Assembly: GCA_027924645.1 (NCBI GenBank)
Contig: BSBN01000809.1
Location: 45,848,001-45,912,000, forward strand
DNA from: Cunninghamia lanceolata
Taxonomy: Eukaryota; Streptophyta; Pinopsida; Cupressales; Cupressaceae
DNA length: 64,000 nucleotides
Direction of reading: 5' to 3'
Positions 31,941 through 43,132 of this stretch are shown in pieces; the first letter of the stretch is position 1; each line of letters starts with the position of its first letter. Under the pieces are notes generated by a model. That model ran no database searches and had not been told where the DNA came from. It was given only the letters and a program-made list of their open reading frames with translations. The position numbers and the translations under genes were made by a program.

Positions 31941-33330
31941 GTGCAAGAATATGATGAGATCAAGCCTACTAATCTGGTCAGGGGTAAAGGATTATGTAAG
32001 ATGATTATTGAAAGTGAGGTTGAAGGTAAAGAGGAATTACCCTTGGTTCTTTTCACTAGTAACACTGATGAATGGTTCTCTAATATTTCTTATTTATTAA
32101 CCTATGGTGATCATCTGTCTCACCTTTCTGTAAAGGAGAAGAGAAACCTGAAACTCAGAGCACACAGGTATGTTATTTGGAAAGGTAATCTATACAAAAG
32201 AGGAGTGGATGGGACATTTCTAAGGTGTGTAGACAAGGATCAATAGAAAAAATTACTGGAAGCCTTTCATAACGAAGCTTGTGGGGGACATGTTTCTGTG
32301 TCGATAACATCTTTCAAGATATTGAGGCAATGCTTCTACTGCCTTGGGATGTTTTAGGATGCCTACAAGTGGGTATCAAAGTGTGAGAAGTGTTCAAAAT
32401 TTATGGGCAAACCTCAATTAGCTGCCTTACCTTTGAGGCCAATAATTATAGATGAACCTTTCCATCAACGGTGTTTAGACTTCATTGGGCCAACCAATCC
32501 TAACTCAAGTGTTAGACATACTCATATCTTGAATGCAATAGACTATTTTACCAAGTGGGTAGAAGCTATCCTAGTAAAGAATACTACCTCTGAGGTGGTT
32601 TGTGCTTTTCTTAAGGAAAACATTTTAGTCAAGTTCAGTGTGCCCAAGAAGCTGGTGACTGATAATGCTTCAAGCTTTTCCTCTGCAGAAGTGACTCTTT
32701 TCTGTTATGATTTTGGTATCAGCCTAGCCCATTAATCTGACTATTACCCACAAGGCAATGGAAAAAGCAGAGTCTAGCAACAAAAATCTCATCTCTATTG
32801 TTAAAAAGTTGGTTGAGGAAAATTAGAGAGGATGGCATAAACATCTGTATGATGCTCTTTGGGCCGATAGGGTAACATATAAAAGGGCAATTAGTATGTC
32901 TCCTTTCTAGCTTGTTTATGGCATTGATAGTGCAATTCCTATTCCCTTGGAACTATCTGCATTGAATCTACAGAAAGCAATTAAAGATGAATAGTTTTAG
33001 TCAGCCCTAGAAAAGAGGATATTGTACTTGCACCATCTAGAGGAGTAGAGAGAAATTATTGTGGATAGGATTGCTAAGCAACAATAGACTGTAAAGAGGA
33101 TTTTTGACAAAAAGGCTAAGCAGATGACCTTTATTGTGGGAGATTCTGTACTCTTATGGGATAGGAGAAGAGAACTGAAAGGTGTACACAAGAAGTTTAA
33201 TTCTTTATGGAAAGGCCCCTTCAAAATTAAAGAAGTAGTGGGAGAAAATGCTTTTCTATTGGCTTATCCTGATGGAACACCACTACCTCTTGCCTATAAT
33301 GGGCAAGATTTGAAATTATGCAATTGGTAG
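31941..33330 (+). pseudogene. G1 integrase, decayed
   Basis: The zinc-binding part reads HNEACGGHVSVSITSF through KCEKCSKF (H-H-C-C, about 32265-32400, interrupted by stops at 32244 and in CLGMF-stop). The catalytic core has LDFIGPTNPN (first Asp) and LVTDNASSF (second Asp). The third residue is destroyed. After YYPQGNG an A-run (GGAAAAAGC) shifts the frame exactly where the catalytic Glu should follow. The C-terminal domain resumes in another frame at 33124 (VGDSVLLWDRRRELKGVHKK) and ends at 33330. The enzyme would insert cDNA into the host. Confidence 0.8.
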
Positions 33331-34094
33331 GGTTTCTGAGTCTGGTCTTGTACCATAGTTTCTTTCTCTGTTGTTTTGTTTTTGTTGTGTGTTGTCTCAT
33401 TTTTGGTGTGACTATATTGCCCTTGGAATAAGGCTTGTTCGCCATATTTTATCTGGGTTCTCTATGTCCTTGTCCCTAATTAGAGCCAGTTGTTCCCCCC
33501 CCCTTATTTTTTTAAAGGTGTCCTAAGTTCATTCTTTATTTTTCCTTTGCATTCATTGTCGGCCTTTTCACTTAGTTCCTCCTTCAAGCCTAAGTTACTT
33601 AGTCATTTTCACGAGTCGGTGATCCTTTCTATTTTTTAAGTCAAGTCGACGGGTTCACAAGTTCTTGAACCACCCGACCTACTGACTTAACTTGAGTTTC
33701 TTGTGCCTTGAGTCTTTGTCGTCTTCCTGTATGAAGTCCTTCCTTTGTAGTCAGGAGGTCGGGAATTCTTTGAAGTCTTGAATCTCTGACTCCTAGTTCA
33801 AAAGTTCATGTTTTGCCCAACTCGTTGACTTCGTGTAGCGCACTTTCCCAAGTGGTGTCATCTACGCTGGCATATTGTGTGGAAGATTGACACTTGTCCT
33901 TATGCATTCAATTTGAGGTATGTGCACACATGGCGGCATCATTCTTGGAGGGAAAGTTGAGGCATGCATTTATGGGTTATAATGATAAATTCACCACCAA
34001 TATTTAATATCTTTCTTGGGGGAATTTATGAGAAGTGACTTGAATTAATTTTAAAACCCACATAAGATGATATTATGTGAAAATAGAATGTGTT
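33331..34094 (+). other. Region between G1 integrase and recognised 3' LTR homology
   Basis: Non-coding. The true 3' LTR start must lie here or at 34092 (TGTTGCAG, an inverted match to CAACA). The purine-rich CTTGGGGGAA near 34015 could be the PPT with a start at 34029. The lack of upstream sequence for the 5' LTR prevents a decision. Confidence 0.5.
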
Positions 34095-34183
34095 GCAGAG
34101 GAACAAATGACTAGCTCTCTACATGCAGAATTTCAACTCAGTCTTACCCTCGCAGGTCAGCATAGCTAGCAACTCTTCTCTCT

Positions 34184-34191
34184 CTATAAAG
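34184..34191 (+). promoter_or_regulatory. TATA box of G1 3' LTR
   Basis: CTATAAAG, identical to 91-98. Confidence 0.5.
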
Positions 34192-34334
34192 GCTTCATAT
34201 CTTCTTTGAGGGGTTAGAGATTTTTATTTCCCATGTATCTGCACAAAGAATTCTCTCTTGGTGTCTTGCCTCATTCTCCGCTCTCTACGTGTATTTCTAA
34301 GTCTCTTGTTTTCTGGTTTCTCGAGCACATAAAA

Positions 34335-37300
34335 ATTAAATTTAAGTTCCAAGGGACCCCTGTGGCCTCCATTATCAAGAATGGTCTTGCTGGAGTGAGA
34401 TACGAATTTGGGCCATGTTGATTTAGATGATTTTTGTAGGAGAATGTAGTCTGAGAAAAGAACTCCTTTGGCTAAGAAAATTATGAGCAATGACTTGCAT
34501 AAAGCTAGTGGCTTTCTGCTTGCTGTGCATTGTCTCGAGTTAATGGTTGCATGCACCAATGGTTATTTCGAAGACTCTTAGGAGATAAAAACTCCCAGTG
34601 GTACTGTGGTGGCTAAAATTGATATTGAATCTGTTGCTTCAGCTCTGGACTTGGAAGAATATGAAGATAATGTTGATGTTTATGTTTCCTCAGCCTGGAA
34701 TTACAATAATGAGAAGGACTGGTGTCGTACATGTGTCTCCAAGCACTGGCTAGAAGAAGAAAAGACTGGGAAGTCCCAGCTGCCTGCTAATCTGAAAAGG
34801 AGCCATTTCAAAGAAGAAATCTCAAACATGATAACCCTACTGAACAGAGTGGTTGGGAGTCCTGAGTCAGATGTCTTTGAGTTCTGGATGTGCAAGTTTA
34901 TCTTGTTAATTTGCAGAGACCACCAGATTGACTAGCCAAAAATCATCAGTGATTGTCTACATGAGCAGCTAATGAATTTTATACAAAGCGTAAGCTTTCA
35001 CATGTGCTCCCAACTAGTCTACATCTTGGCTCGAAAAGAGGTTGCTTGGCCTAGTTTGAGGACTCAAAGGAGTTCTTCGGCAAGTATGCATGTGTATCAA
35101 TTTTTTCCTCAATTGCAAAGAAATGAAGGTATGAAGGATTTCTGACGTGTGAATTATGTTTTTTTATTTTGCTAGCTGAAAGAATTGATGGCTCAATAGA
35201 GAAAAGATTTTTTGTAGAGGCATTTACATTGGTCACAAAATTTGGGAGTGTTTATATTTAGTTTGACTGCTTCTTGTATTTAAGGATTGGGGGTTACGAA
35301 AATGCCCCATTAAAATTGCCTTGATACCCCTCCGACTATTTGGTGTTGCTAGAAGTTTGCCACCAAATGGCAGTGGTAAATGTCAAATATCAGGCAATAA
35401 AAAAGAAAGGATATTCTTTTCCTGTGTCTTTGTCTTTCTATTCATACAAAAGCAATGATGGTGCCTGGAATGTGGACAAATTATTGTCTGAATTTATCCT
35501 TCATAGTTTGTCTCCCCATGTATCATTTGACAGCAAAAATTTTATAAAGGAAAATATGCATGGAGGTGGTTCTTACTCACACTTTCCTCAGCTTGAAGAT
35601 TTTTGGGAAGATTGTATTGATGAAAGAGAAGTTCAAAAGAGGAAGTGGATGAGATTGACTATTGATGAAGTCCATGCCTTCAAGCTAAATATTCAAGTCC
35701 TAGATATAATTGATGATTTTTTTTATCTTCTGGGTGAAGGATATGATACGGTGTCTAGGGAACCTTTGCCCCTAATAAAATGGTCTGAGAAGGAGGTTAG
35801 AGATATTATGTTGCTGCCATTTCATGTTTTAAGGAGAAAAGAAAAGTGGTTGCAAGTAAAGACTAAGGAGTGTGCCGATTCATCAACACCAAGGGACTTA
35901 GCCTCTCAAAATCAAGCCAGGTCCCAGACTGCCACCTCACACAGAAGAGCATCTAGTTTGGACCCGGCTCTACAAAGAGTCGGCTCACAACCGAGCGGTG
36001 ACGGTGAAGGTCTACATGAGGAACTTGGCAAGGTGAAGACCTCCTATAAGCAAGATGTTCAAGTAATGAAAAGAAATACCAGATTAGCTGCCTTATCATC
36101 TAAGGCTGACCATGTGCACCCACCAAACAACCATGTAAGTGATTCTGATTCTTTCATCTTCTCACAATTTAGAGAAGATAATTTATTGCATTCATTACTC
36201 AATCCACCTAATTCCCCTAAATAAAAAGAAATGCTTGCGCAAAACCCTCATCCTGCACTGATAGTGGCAACTACCAATGTTGCTAATGCACCAGTCTCAT
36301 CTCTAAACCAGTTAAAGAAAGTAGTCCAAAAGAAGAAGAGGTACACTATTCCAACTGATGAATGCATCGATATTGATGCCAGTTTATTACAGATGGTACC
36401 AAAACCAAAACGTACAAAGACGATGTCCAGGATAGTGACCAATACCACCTCAAGAAACTAGTTTTTAGAGATTGCAGACCCACTGGTCAAGAAGAATGAA
36501 GATGAAATAACTAAATCTAACTTCAGAGTAAGCCGAGTGGATGTAGAGCCATCGACTACCGAGGGTGATTTGTACCACATGCACTATTCAGCGGACAACA
36601 TCTCTAAAAGGATGAAACATTTGCAGGATGAAAATTTGAAGCTACTAGCACATGTAAGTTCTCTGTCCTCCTTCGCCAATTCAATTGCCGAGGTAATAAC
36701 TCCCTCTACTGGAACCTCCTCCATTACCAAAATTCCCACTCTTGACCCAAGTCTGCTTCAACAAGTTAGAACTTCTTTGTCTCTAAGGAAGGCTATGGAC
36801 CAATGGGTTGAGAAGATCATCTTCAATGGTCTCTTATTTATTGAGGAGGCAGTCAAGTTGTTTGATTCCATTCATGCTAAAAGAGAAGTTATTATAGTAG
36901 AATTTGAGAAAGCCTGAAGTGATCACCATAGTTTAAATTTAGCCTCTAAGGAAGTGCAGGAAATTGCTAACAAGGACCTTGGTATTCTAATGACTGAAGA
37001 AGTCATAGCTAATCCTAAAGAGCTAGATACCATCATGTGGGCTGATGCATTAGAATGGAAGATTTGTATTATTTCTGCAGATGAAGAAGAAATGGGAAAG
37101 GTAGTGGCAATTTATTACAAAGAAATGATGAGAATTAAAAGAGATTTTGCTACTTTGGATGTGGAAACCAACGGATCTGATGATGAAAAGTTGTTGGATG
37201 TCAAGGTAATCAAATAGAATTTCAAGAGGATGGTGACAGAGGAGATAGTAAACTATAGTGCAATTATAGGGGAGTCATTAGCACTTGCAAAAATGGCATC

Positions 37301-37517
37301 AAGCAAGTGTATCAAAAAGTGACTGACTCTGACCAGGCCATCATGAAAAGGAAGCATCACATCAGCAAGACTAGAACTCCACCTAGCATGGCATTAACAC
37401 CTGTTATTATCAAATATAGAGCATACAAAGCTAGATTGCGAGCATAGGTACCCCAAATGGTGCAAAGTGTCACTAGAGAAGGTAGATAGTCGAGGGAAGA
37501 TGATGAAATGGATACGG
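34335..37517 (+). pseudogene. Large ORF inside the 3' LTR, decayed (copy 2)
   Basis: Counterpart of 242-3388. Here the start codon has become ATT (34335) and a 2-bp deletion near 34398 shifts the frame. Other parts are better kept than in copy 1. The block 34606-34935 reads through the codon that is TAG in copy 1, 35340-36224 is open for 294 codons and includes about 12 residues (GEGYDTVSREPL) deleted from copy 1, and 36537-36917 is open for 126 codons with LQDENLKLLAHVSSLSSFA. The two copies were therefore broken independently, so an intact version existed when G1 inserted. The function is unrecognised. Confidence 0.6.
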
Positions 37518-38314
37518 TGGACGATGGTGACATGGACTTGCAGATCTTGAATTTATTTTAATTTCATGCTTTTAAGTTATCTCTTACTTGCTCTAAAACT
37601 ATTAGCTCTGGAGAGCCCTTTATTATTATTATTGTTTAAACAATCCTTTAATTGGTTGTTTCAATAAGCCGTTATGGTTTTCTAGATAGTTATGGTTTGG
37701 CCTGGCTATATATTTTAAATGGCTGGTCGAATTATGGATCTTTTACAAAACTTTGTTTCTGGGAAGGGTTATAGTTAAATTTTGTTTTCCAGCTTCTATG
37801 ATATATGCAATACAGTTAATATAGTGGAGATTTTGATGATCATGGACTTTGTGTTGTGATTATTTGAATTCATGTTCTTCTTAAGTTGAATGTATTTCTA
37901 CTGATGTTAATGGTATTCATATGTTCTGGTGGTTGGATGTTATTAAATCTTTCTCACTGCTTCGAATAATCTATTTGTTGGTATTTCATTTAAGGTGGTG
38001 AATTTCTGTGTATGTATAATATCTTCAATATATGTTGTGCGGTTGGAAGCCTGTGAACTTCTAGAGTTAGAGTTAGAGTTGTAGATTCACCTTTTATAGC
38101 TTTCTGGTTAAAAGATCTGCCTTTATCTTGCTTTCTAGTTAAAAGAAACCTCAAGTTTATATTTCTCAGTATATCTGTAGAAGGTAGTTGTGCCTTGTTA
38201 AATAAGCAGAGAGCCTATGTAAAATACCAATATATTGGGCTCAATTGTTGATTATATTTGTCACTTGTCCGAGCGTGAGTATATAGAGGTAGGTGACAAA
38301 TCTGTTAACCAACA

Positions 38315-39314
38315 AGGTGTAACCGTGAATATCCTTTGGAAAAAAACTAAAATTTGTTAGATCTATGATAAAAACCATCCTACCAACCATTATGACCAAA
38401 TCCAAACTTTGAAGAAGTTGAAAAAAAAATGCCTAGATAGAAGACGAGTTGAATTATATTGGACAAAAACAACTTGGTAACTTTCCATACAACCAATATC
38501 AAAACCAACCTTTTTATAGAGGTCCTCCAAATTGGGGAGTTAATCAATGGAATTCACAATGGTATAGTCCTATAAACCCACCTCAATGAGGACCACAAGA
38601 CTAGAAAATCCAATAATAGACAAACCAACAATGGTCAAATCATCCATGGTCTAACCAATAGTGGCCACAGTAGTTTCAACCCTAGTTTGGACCACAAAAT
38701 ATGCGTCAATAGTGGGGTCCTTAATAAGGTTATAATCAATCATTCCAAGGATAGCAAAGGTGTTTTCCAAATCAATAGCAAGGGCTCTTAATTAGTCCAA
38801 CAAATATACCAAATCAGTCCCAACATGAACTAGTTAATCAGCCACCCATACCTACTCAACCTATAGCACATCCCAAATACAATAAACAAGGAGTAGTAGT
38901 TTACCTAACTGATCAAGAAAATATAGCTAGAATAAATGATATTCATTTAAATGATTTCCAACTACATTGAGGAAAGACTTTACCAAGACCATCTCCTCCT
39001 TTGATTGTTGAAATTATAGATGAACTAAAATCTTTAGATTCTTTTAAACAACAACTCCAAGAAGAGATTAGTTTCAATAGAGTGTCTAGAAAATAACTTG
39101 TAGATACCTTTGGAGTTCCTCCCGAAGATTCACTCTAGAGCTTCTCTAAAGATACACTCCAGAGCTCCTCTAGAGACTGAAAAATAAGCATCATTTTTTG
39201 AACAACTCAAACAAACTGCTCCTCAAAAATAAATTCCATCCACAAAAATTTAGTCTAACACTAAGTCTGAATTGTCGCAAGAAATCAGACATTTAAACAT
39301 TGAAATTCCACTCC
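38315..39314 (+). pseudogene. ATH1 gag C-terminal part, decayed
   Basis: Broken frames with a Cys/His remnant (HPTNHYDQIQTL), an Asn/Gln/Pro/Trp-rich stretch (YRGPPNWGVNQWNSQWY) and a later helical segment (LKSDSFKQQLQEEI-like). This low-complexity tail is typical of Athila-type gag between zinc finger and protease. Many TAG stops replace CAA/CAG codons. Confidence 0.6.
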
Positions 39315-39319
39315 ATCAA
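39315..39319 (+). repeat. Target-site duplication of TRG1, left copy (ATCAA)
   Basis: Repeated at 44822-44826 immediately after the 3' LTR. Confidence 0.9.
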
Positions 39320-41033
39320 TGGTGCAAGAGCACCAAGACATCTAGGTTTTGTTTTCAAGTAGTTGTTTTGTTTGGTTTAATAAGGTCCTTGAGACCATTA
39401 AATGTTGTAATGAGGCTTGAAATCCATTCATGTAAATGGACTATGTCCAAATAGCTAGAATCTATTTTCATGTTGTAGTCCTAAAGGAGGACAGTCTATT
39501 TGTAGGGGGGCAATCATTTAAGTTTTCATATTTGTAAGCCTTTAAAGGCATGTCAAGGGTTAGGAGGAATGTTAACACCTTGTCCTAGGTTAACAAAAGG
39601 TTAGAAAGCATCTTCTAAACATAAAATGGTCGGTGCAGTCCTAAAGAGGACAATTTCTAATTAGTAATTAGTGCTGCAGTTAGACACAAGAAAGTAGCTA
39701 GATGGTTGGGGCAGTTTCATCGACCCCCCAACCACTCCAAATGACTTCATGCAATGTTGGAGGCTTACTTTAAGCCATGAGGGATTCATTTTTGTAGAGA
39801 ACATTCGAGGGATTTGAAAAAATATAACAAAAACCATTGTTTCCTGCCCTTTTCTGCATTTTCTAAGTTTTGTGTGTATTTGAGCCCGTACTACTATACA
39901 GTGCGGCTCTGTCATGGAGTGTTGAATGTTTGGAAGTGAAGGTGGATGCTTTGACTATCCATTGAAGCAAGTTTGGGCTCTTGACATTGAGTGAAAAGCA
40001 CAATAGGACTGTAGATCTCCATACTGCCCCTTGAAATTGCTGTCTCCATAAGTTATTCGTTGTTTTCCTGAGAAATCCGTACCTGTACGGAACTGTCATA
40101 GCACAAGGGCATGTTGGATGGATAATAGATTGAAATAGCTTTGTGTTGAATCTTGTTTGGGCTCTTGACATTGATCTTGGTGTGAGAAATCATTGTTCTA
40201 CTGTTGACTGTTCTAAAACCTAGATTAGGGTTCTTCTGAACAACCCAATGGAGATCTCCCCATTCCATTGATCTTTTTCTATTTCTACTCAATGGAATGG
40301 GTTGTAAGATAGCTAGTCCATAGTCTTGTGAAGGTTTTGGGAGGTAGGAGGATGGTTTGGTCTGAGTTCTCCATGCAATTGACTCTGCAAATACCATGTG
40401 TTCAGACTTGGTGAAGGACAGCAGCAGCTTGGTGATTATCCTTGACTGTATTCAGTGGTCAACTAGAGAATGCCATACATTGAGAATAATACAAAGGCTC
40501 CTGATCTTGCAATGACCCTGTGTCAAGAGGTAGGAAGAGACCTCTCTGAGAAACCCATTCATTGTGCCTTATGCTGTCCTGACAGTTATCTCTGAAGACA
40601 GTCACCACAAGGGAGGACACTAGGTATGTTTGGCTTGTAATTGATTGGTCAAGGAAAGTCATTAAATGTTTGGCATGTTATTGGTTTGGTTGGTTGTATG
40701 AGATAGGGTTTGTCTCAATAGGGATCATCCTAAGAAGGCTATTGTGACTGTCTCTCTAGTGAAGCTGAGAGGTTGTGATTGTCTTAGAAAGGTAGAATAA
40801 GGACTACTGTCCTTTAGACCCTGCACAGGGGGGTGTATGGAAACTTAGATGGAGTTAAGTGTCTTGGAAGATGAGTGCCCTAAAGTCCCTCTCTCTTATA
40901 TCATGAACAAGTATTATGTTGTGTTAAAGCCTTCATTGTTAGAAGCCTGATTTCTATCAGAGAACGGTGAACTTGTGAGTTATTGCATGTGAAGTTATGA
41001 ACATGCTTCTGTTGTCCTAGATGCTTTGCATCA
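39320..41033 (+). repeat. TRG1 5' LTR
   Basis: Pairs with 43133-44821. It contains about 25 bp (near 40780) absent from the 3' copy. Confidence 0.88.
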
Positions 41034-41037
41034 TTTG

Positions 41038-41053
41038 TCGTATCAGAGCAAGG
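41038..41053 (+). other. TRG1 primer-binding site (initiator Met type, mutated)
   Basis: TCGTATCAGAGCAAGG, one base from the standard TGGTATCAGAGC; the TGG start is TCG. Confidence 0.7.
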
Positions 41054-41117
41054 AAGTAGGTCCTTGAGGGAGTAGAGGATCTTGTGAAATAGTAAGGGTT
41101 TGTGAGAGTTTGTGAGG

Positions 41118-41995
41118 ATGCCTCCTAAGAATCAGATGGCTAGGGAGAACAATGAGTTGAGAGAAGCCTTAGAGGCAAGAGAAAAAGAGTTGAGGGATAG
41201 AAGAGAATAGGATGCTGCAAGGGAAAGAGAGTTGAGGCAAGTAAGAAGGGAGAATGCATCAATCTTGGCTAGATTGGAAGCATTAGAGAAGAATCCTAGA
41301 AGGGATGAGCAAGATGATCAAGAAGGAGATGAGGAGGTAGATGAGAATCCTCCTGAGGATGAGTTAGACGTTGAAGAAAAGAAATTTGTGAGATTGCTGA
41401 AAGCAATCCAAGGAAGTGGAACAAAGGCAAACATAGAGTTACCTATCTATCAGGGGAAGATGGATAGTGAAGAAGTATTAGGGTGGATAGATGCCCTAGA
41501 AATTTTTTTTAAGTATGAGGAGATGAGTGATGAGAAGAAGATCAAATTTGCAAAATCAAAACTAAGAGGAACAGTACTTACATGGTGGAGTAGTGTGCAG
41601 ACAGAAAGAATGGCTAGAGGTGCAACAAGAATCACTTCTTGGGGTAGGATGCAGGACATGATGATCAATTCCTTTTGTTTGATTACTCCATTCAAACAAA
41701 AAGGATGAGGTAGAATCTAAAACAAAAGGACATGGATGTTATGTCCTATACTGAGCAATTTCATAAGCTTAGTATTAGAGGAGGATTGGAAGATGAAGAA
41801 GAGAAATTGGCAAGGTACCTTAATGGGCTTAGGTATAACTTGCAAGATGAGATTGGTTTGACAGTACCTAAATCACTTAGAGAATGTTTTCAGTTGGCCA
41901 TAAGGGCTGAAGAGAGGGTGAAGAGGAAGCAAGAAAGACAAGGAGGTAGTGGAAGAGGATACAGAGGTAGGGGCAGACCTACTAATGAAGTTTAG
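41118..41995 (+). pseudogene. TRG1 gag, N-terminal and capsid part
   Basis: ATG 41118 (MPPKNQMARENNELREAL) opens a coiled-coil, acidic N-terminus with a TAG at 41208. The capsid-like region follows: LPIYQGKMDSEEVLGWIDAL, KLRGTVLTWWSSVQ, then after a frameshift near 41708 MDVMSYTEQFHKLSIRGGL, GLRYNLQDEIGLTVP and ECFQLAIRAEERV. This is the retrotransposon gag (Gag_pre/Ty3-type capsid) family. A TAG at 41993 separates it from the zinc knuckle. It forms particles in intact relatives. Confidence 0.82.
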
Positions 41996-42643
41996 AATAG
42001 CAATGAGAAAGGTAAGGAGATTTCTGCAGATCAGAGAGGTGGAGGTAGATTTAGATCAGGAAGAGGAGTGTTCACAGGCAGATGTTATCACTGCAATGAA
42101 GTGGGACACACATCTTTCAATTGTCCTAAGAAGGATGATGCTGATAAAAGCAAGGATAGAAGAGTTCACTTGGCACAAGAGGAGGAGAAGCCAGAAGAAC
42201 TAGAAATGTCATCAACCTCTCTAGTCATGGTTGGAGAGATGCTCATGGTAGAGAAAGGAAAAATGCAGCCAACACCACAGGTATCTATTTTTAGAACTAA
42301 TTGTTTAAGCCATGGAAAGATATGCAAGTTGATTGTAGATTCAGGTTCTCATGATAATCTAGTTTCTTGGGAAATGGTGCATAAGTTGGGATTGAAAAAT
42401 TTTGATAATCCTAGTCCTTACAATGTCACTTGGGTGAGTCAAGAACAGCAAGTAAGGGTTACTAAGAAGGCATATGTTGATTTTAAAATTGGTCCATATA
42501 AGGATTATGTTTTGTGTGATGTCATTCCCATGACATGTGGGCATATTATTTTGGGTAGACCATGGCAGCATTTGAGGAGGACAATTCATGATGGTTATAC
42601 TAATAACTATGTGGTGCACAAAGTGGTAAGAAGTTCAAACTGA
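41996..42643 (+). pseudogene. TRG1 zinc knuckle and aspartic protease
   Basis: In frame with gag after the TAG. An Arg/Gly-rich stretch is followed by the intact CCHC knuckle CYHCNEVGHTSFNC (C-X2-C-X4-H-X4-C), an acidic spacer, then the protease LIVDSGSHDNLVSWEMV with catalytic DSG and the second motif IILGRPWQ. The open stretch runs without a break from 42068 to 42643. Protease and knuckle could still fold. The normal continuation into RT is missing. Confidence 0.85.
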
Positions 42644-43132
42644 TGCCTTTACCTTGTGAAGACAAGAAGGAACATGTTACTATTTGTTTTGGAGAGAAAT
42701 TGAAGTTGAATGTGCAGGTTAATGATGATGGGAAGCAGCAGGAACAGTTGCAGCAGAGAAGGTGGATGATAGTCCTAAAGAGCAGCAGGTTTGGGACTTG
42801 AGTTATGTCAAGGTTGGAGACATTGAGTGCCCTATAAAGAGACAAAAGAAGGAAGGTAGATAGCAGATAGTACAGGAAGGAACAAATCAGAACCTTCAGT
42901 TGAGAAGAACAGAAGTATTGCAGCAGCAGGGTCCTAGGCAAGGACACCAAAACAGGTTTTATGGTTCTAACACTGTTTATAGGAGCCATGCAGGTTGGAG
43001 AAGAAGGAAGATAACTCTTGGAGAGTTCATGTTCCCTGTCACAAATTAGAGGAACATTCCAACAAGGTTGAAGAATGTCTAGAGTAGATCCCATAACTCT
43101 TGGGACACGAGTTTTCATTATGCCAGGGAGTA
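42644..43132 (+). other. TRG1 interior remnant, pol deleted
   Basis: A Gln-rich, broken reading frame leads from the protease tail (MPLPCEDKKEHVTICF) to a short piece near the 3' LTR (RSHNSWDTSFHYARE) that could be an IN C-terminal remnant. No RT motifs are present. GGGAGTA before the LTR is the likely PPT. Confidence 0.5.

Larger units (their letters stand above)
1..38314 (+). mobile_element. Giant Ty3/gypsy (Tat-like) LTR retrotransposon G1, 5' edge outside window
   Basis: The same 4.2-kb sequence occurs in direct orientation at 1-4182 and 34095-38314. Homology stops exactly after 'TTAACCAACA' in both. After the first copy comes a PBS-like site, and after the second comes unrelated gag sequence of another element. 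This is the signature of a 5' LTR plus PBS and a 3' LTR plus flank. Between them, after a long leader that hosts COP1, lie gag, PR, RNase H, RT, RNase H and IN in gypsy order (27865-33330). All reading frames carry stops, so the element is dead. The ORF-bearing LTRs and large size recall Ogre/Tat elements. Ownership of the 27.9-33.3 kb genes by these LTRs is inferred from order and orientation. Confidence 0.75.
34095..38314 (+). repeat. 3' LTR of G1
   Basis: Collinear with 1-4182. It ends AACA at 38311-38314 and is followed by AGGTG, the expected target duplication, within ATH1 gag. It differs from copy 1 by substitutions (8 in the first 125 bases), a 31-bp deletion near 37276 and about 30 bp of extra sequence near 38110. 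Confidence 0.85.

Noticed and set aside
34005..34030. Definite PPT and 3' LTR start of G1 at 34029
   Set aside because: CTTGGGGGAA is plausible, but the corresponding part of the 5' LTR lies outside the window, so there is nothing to align.
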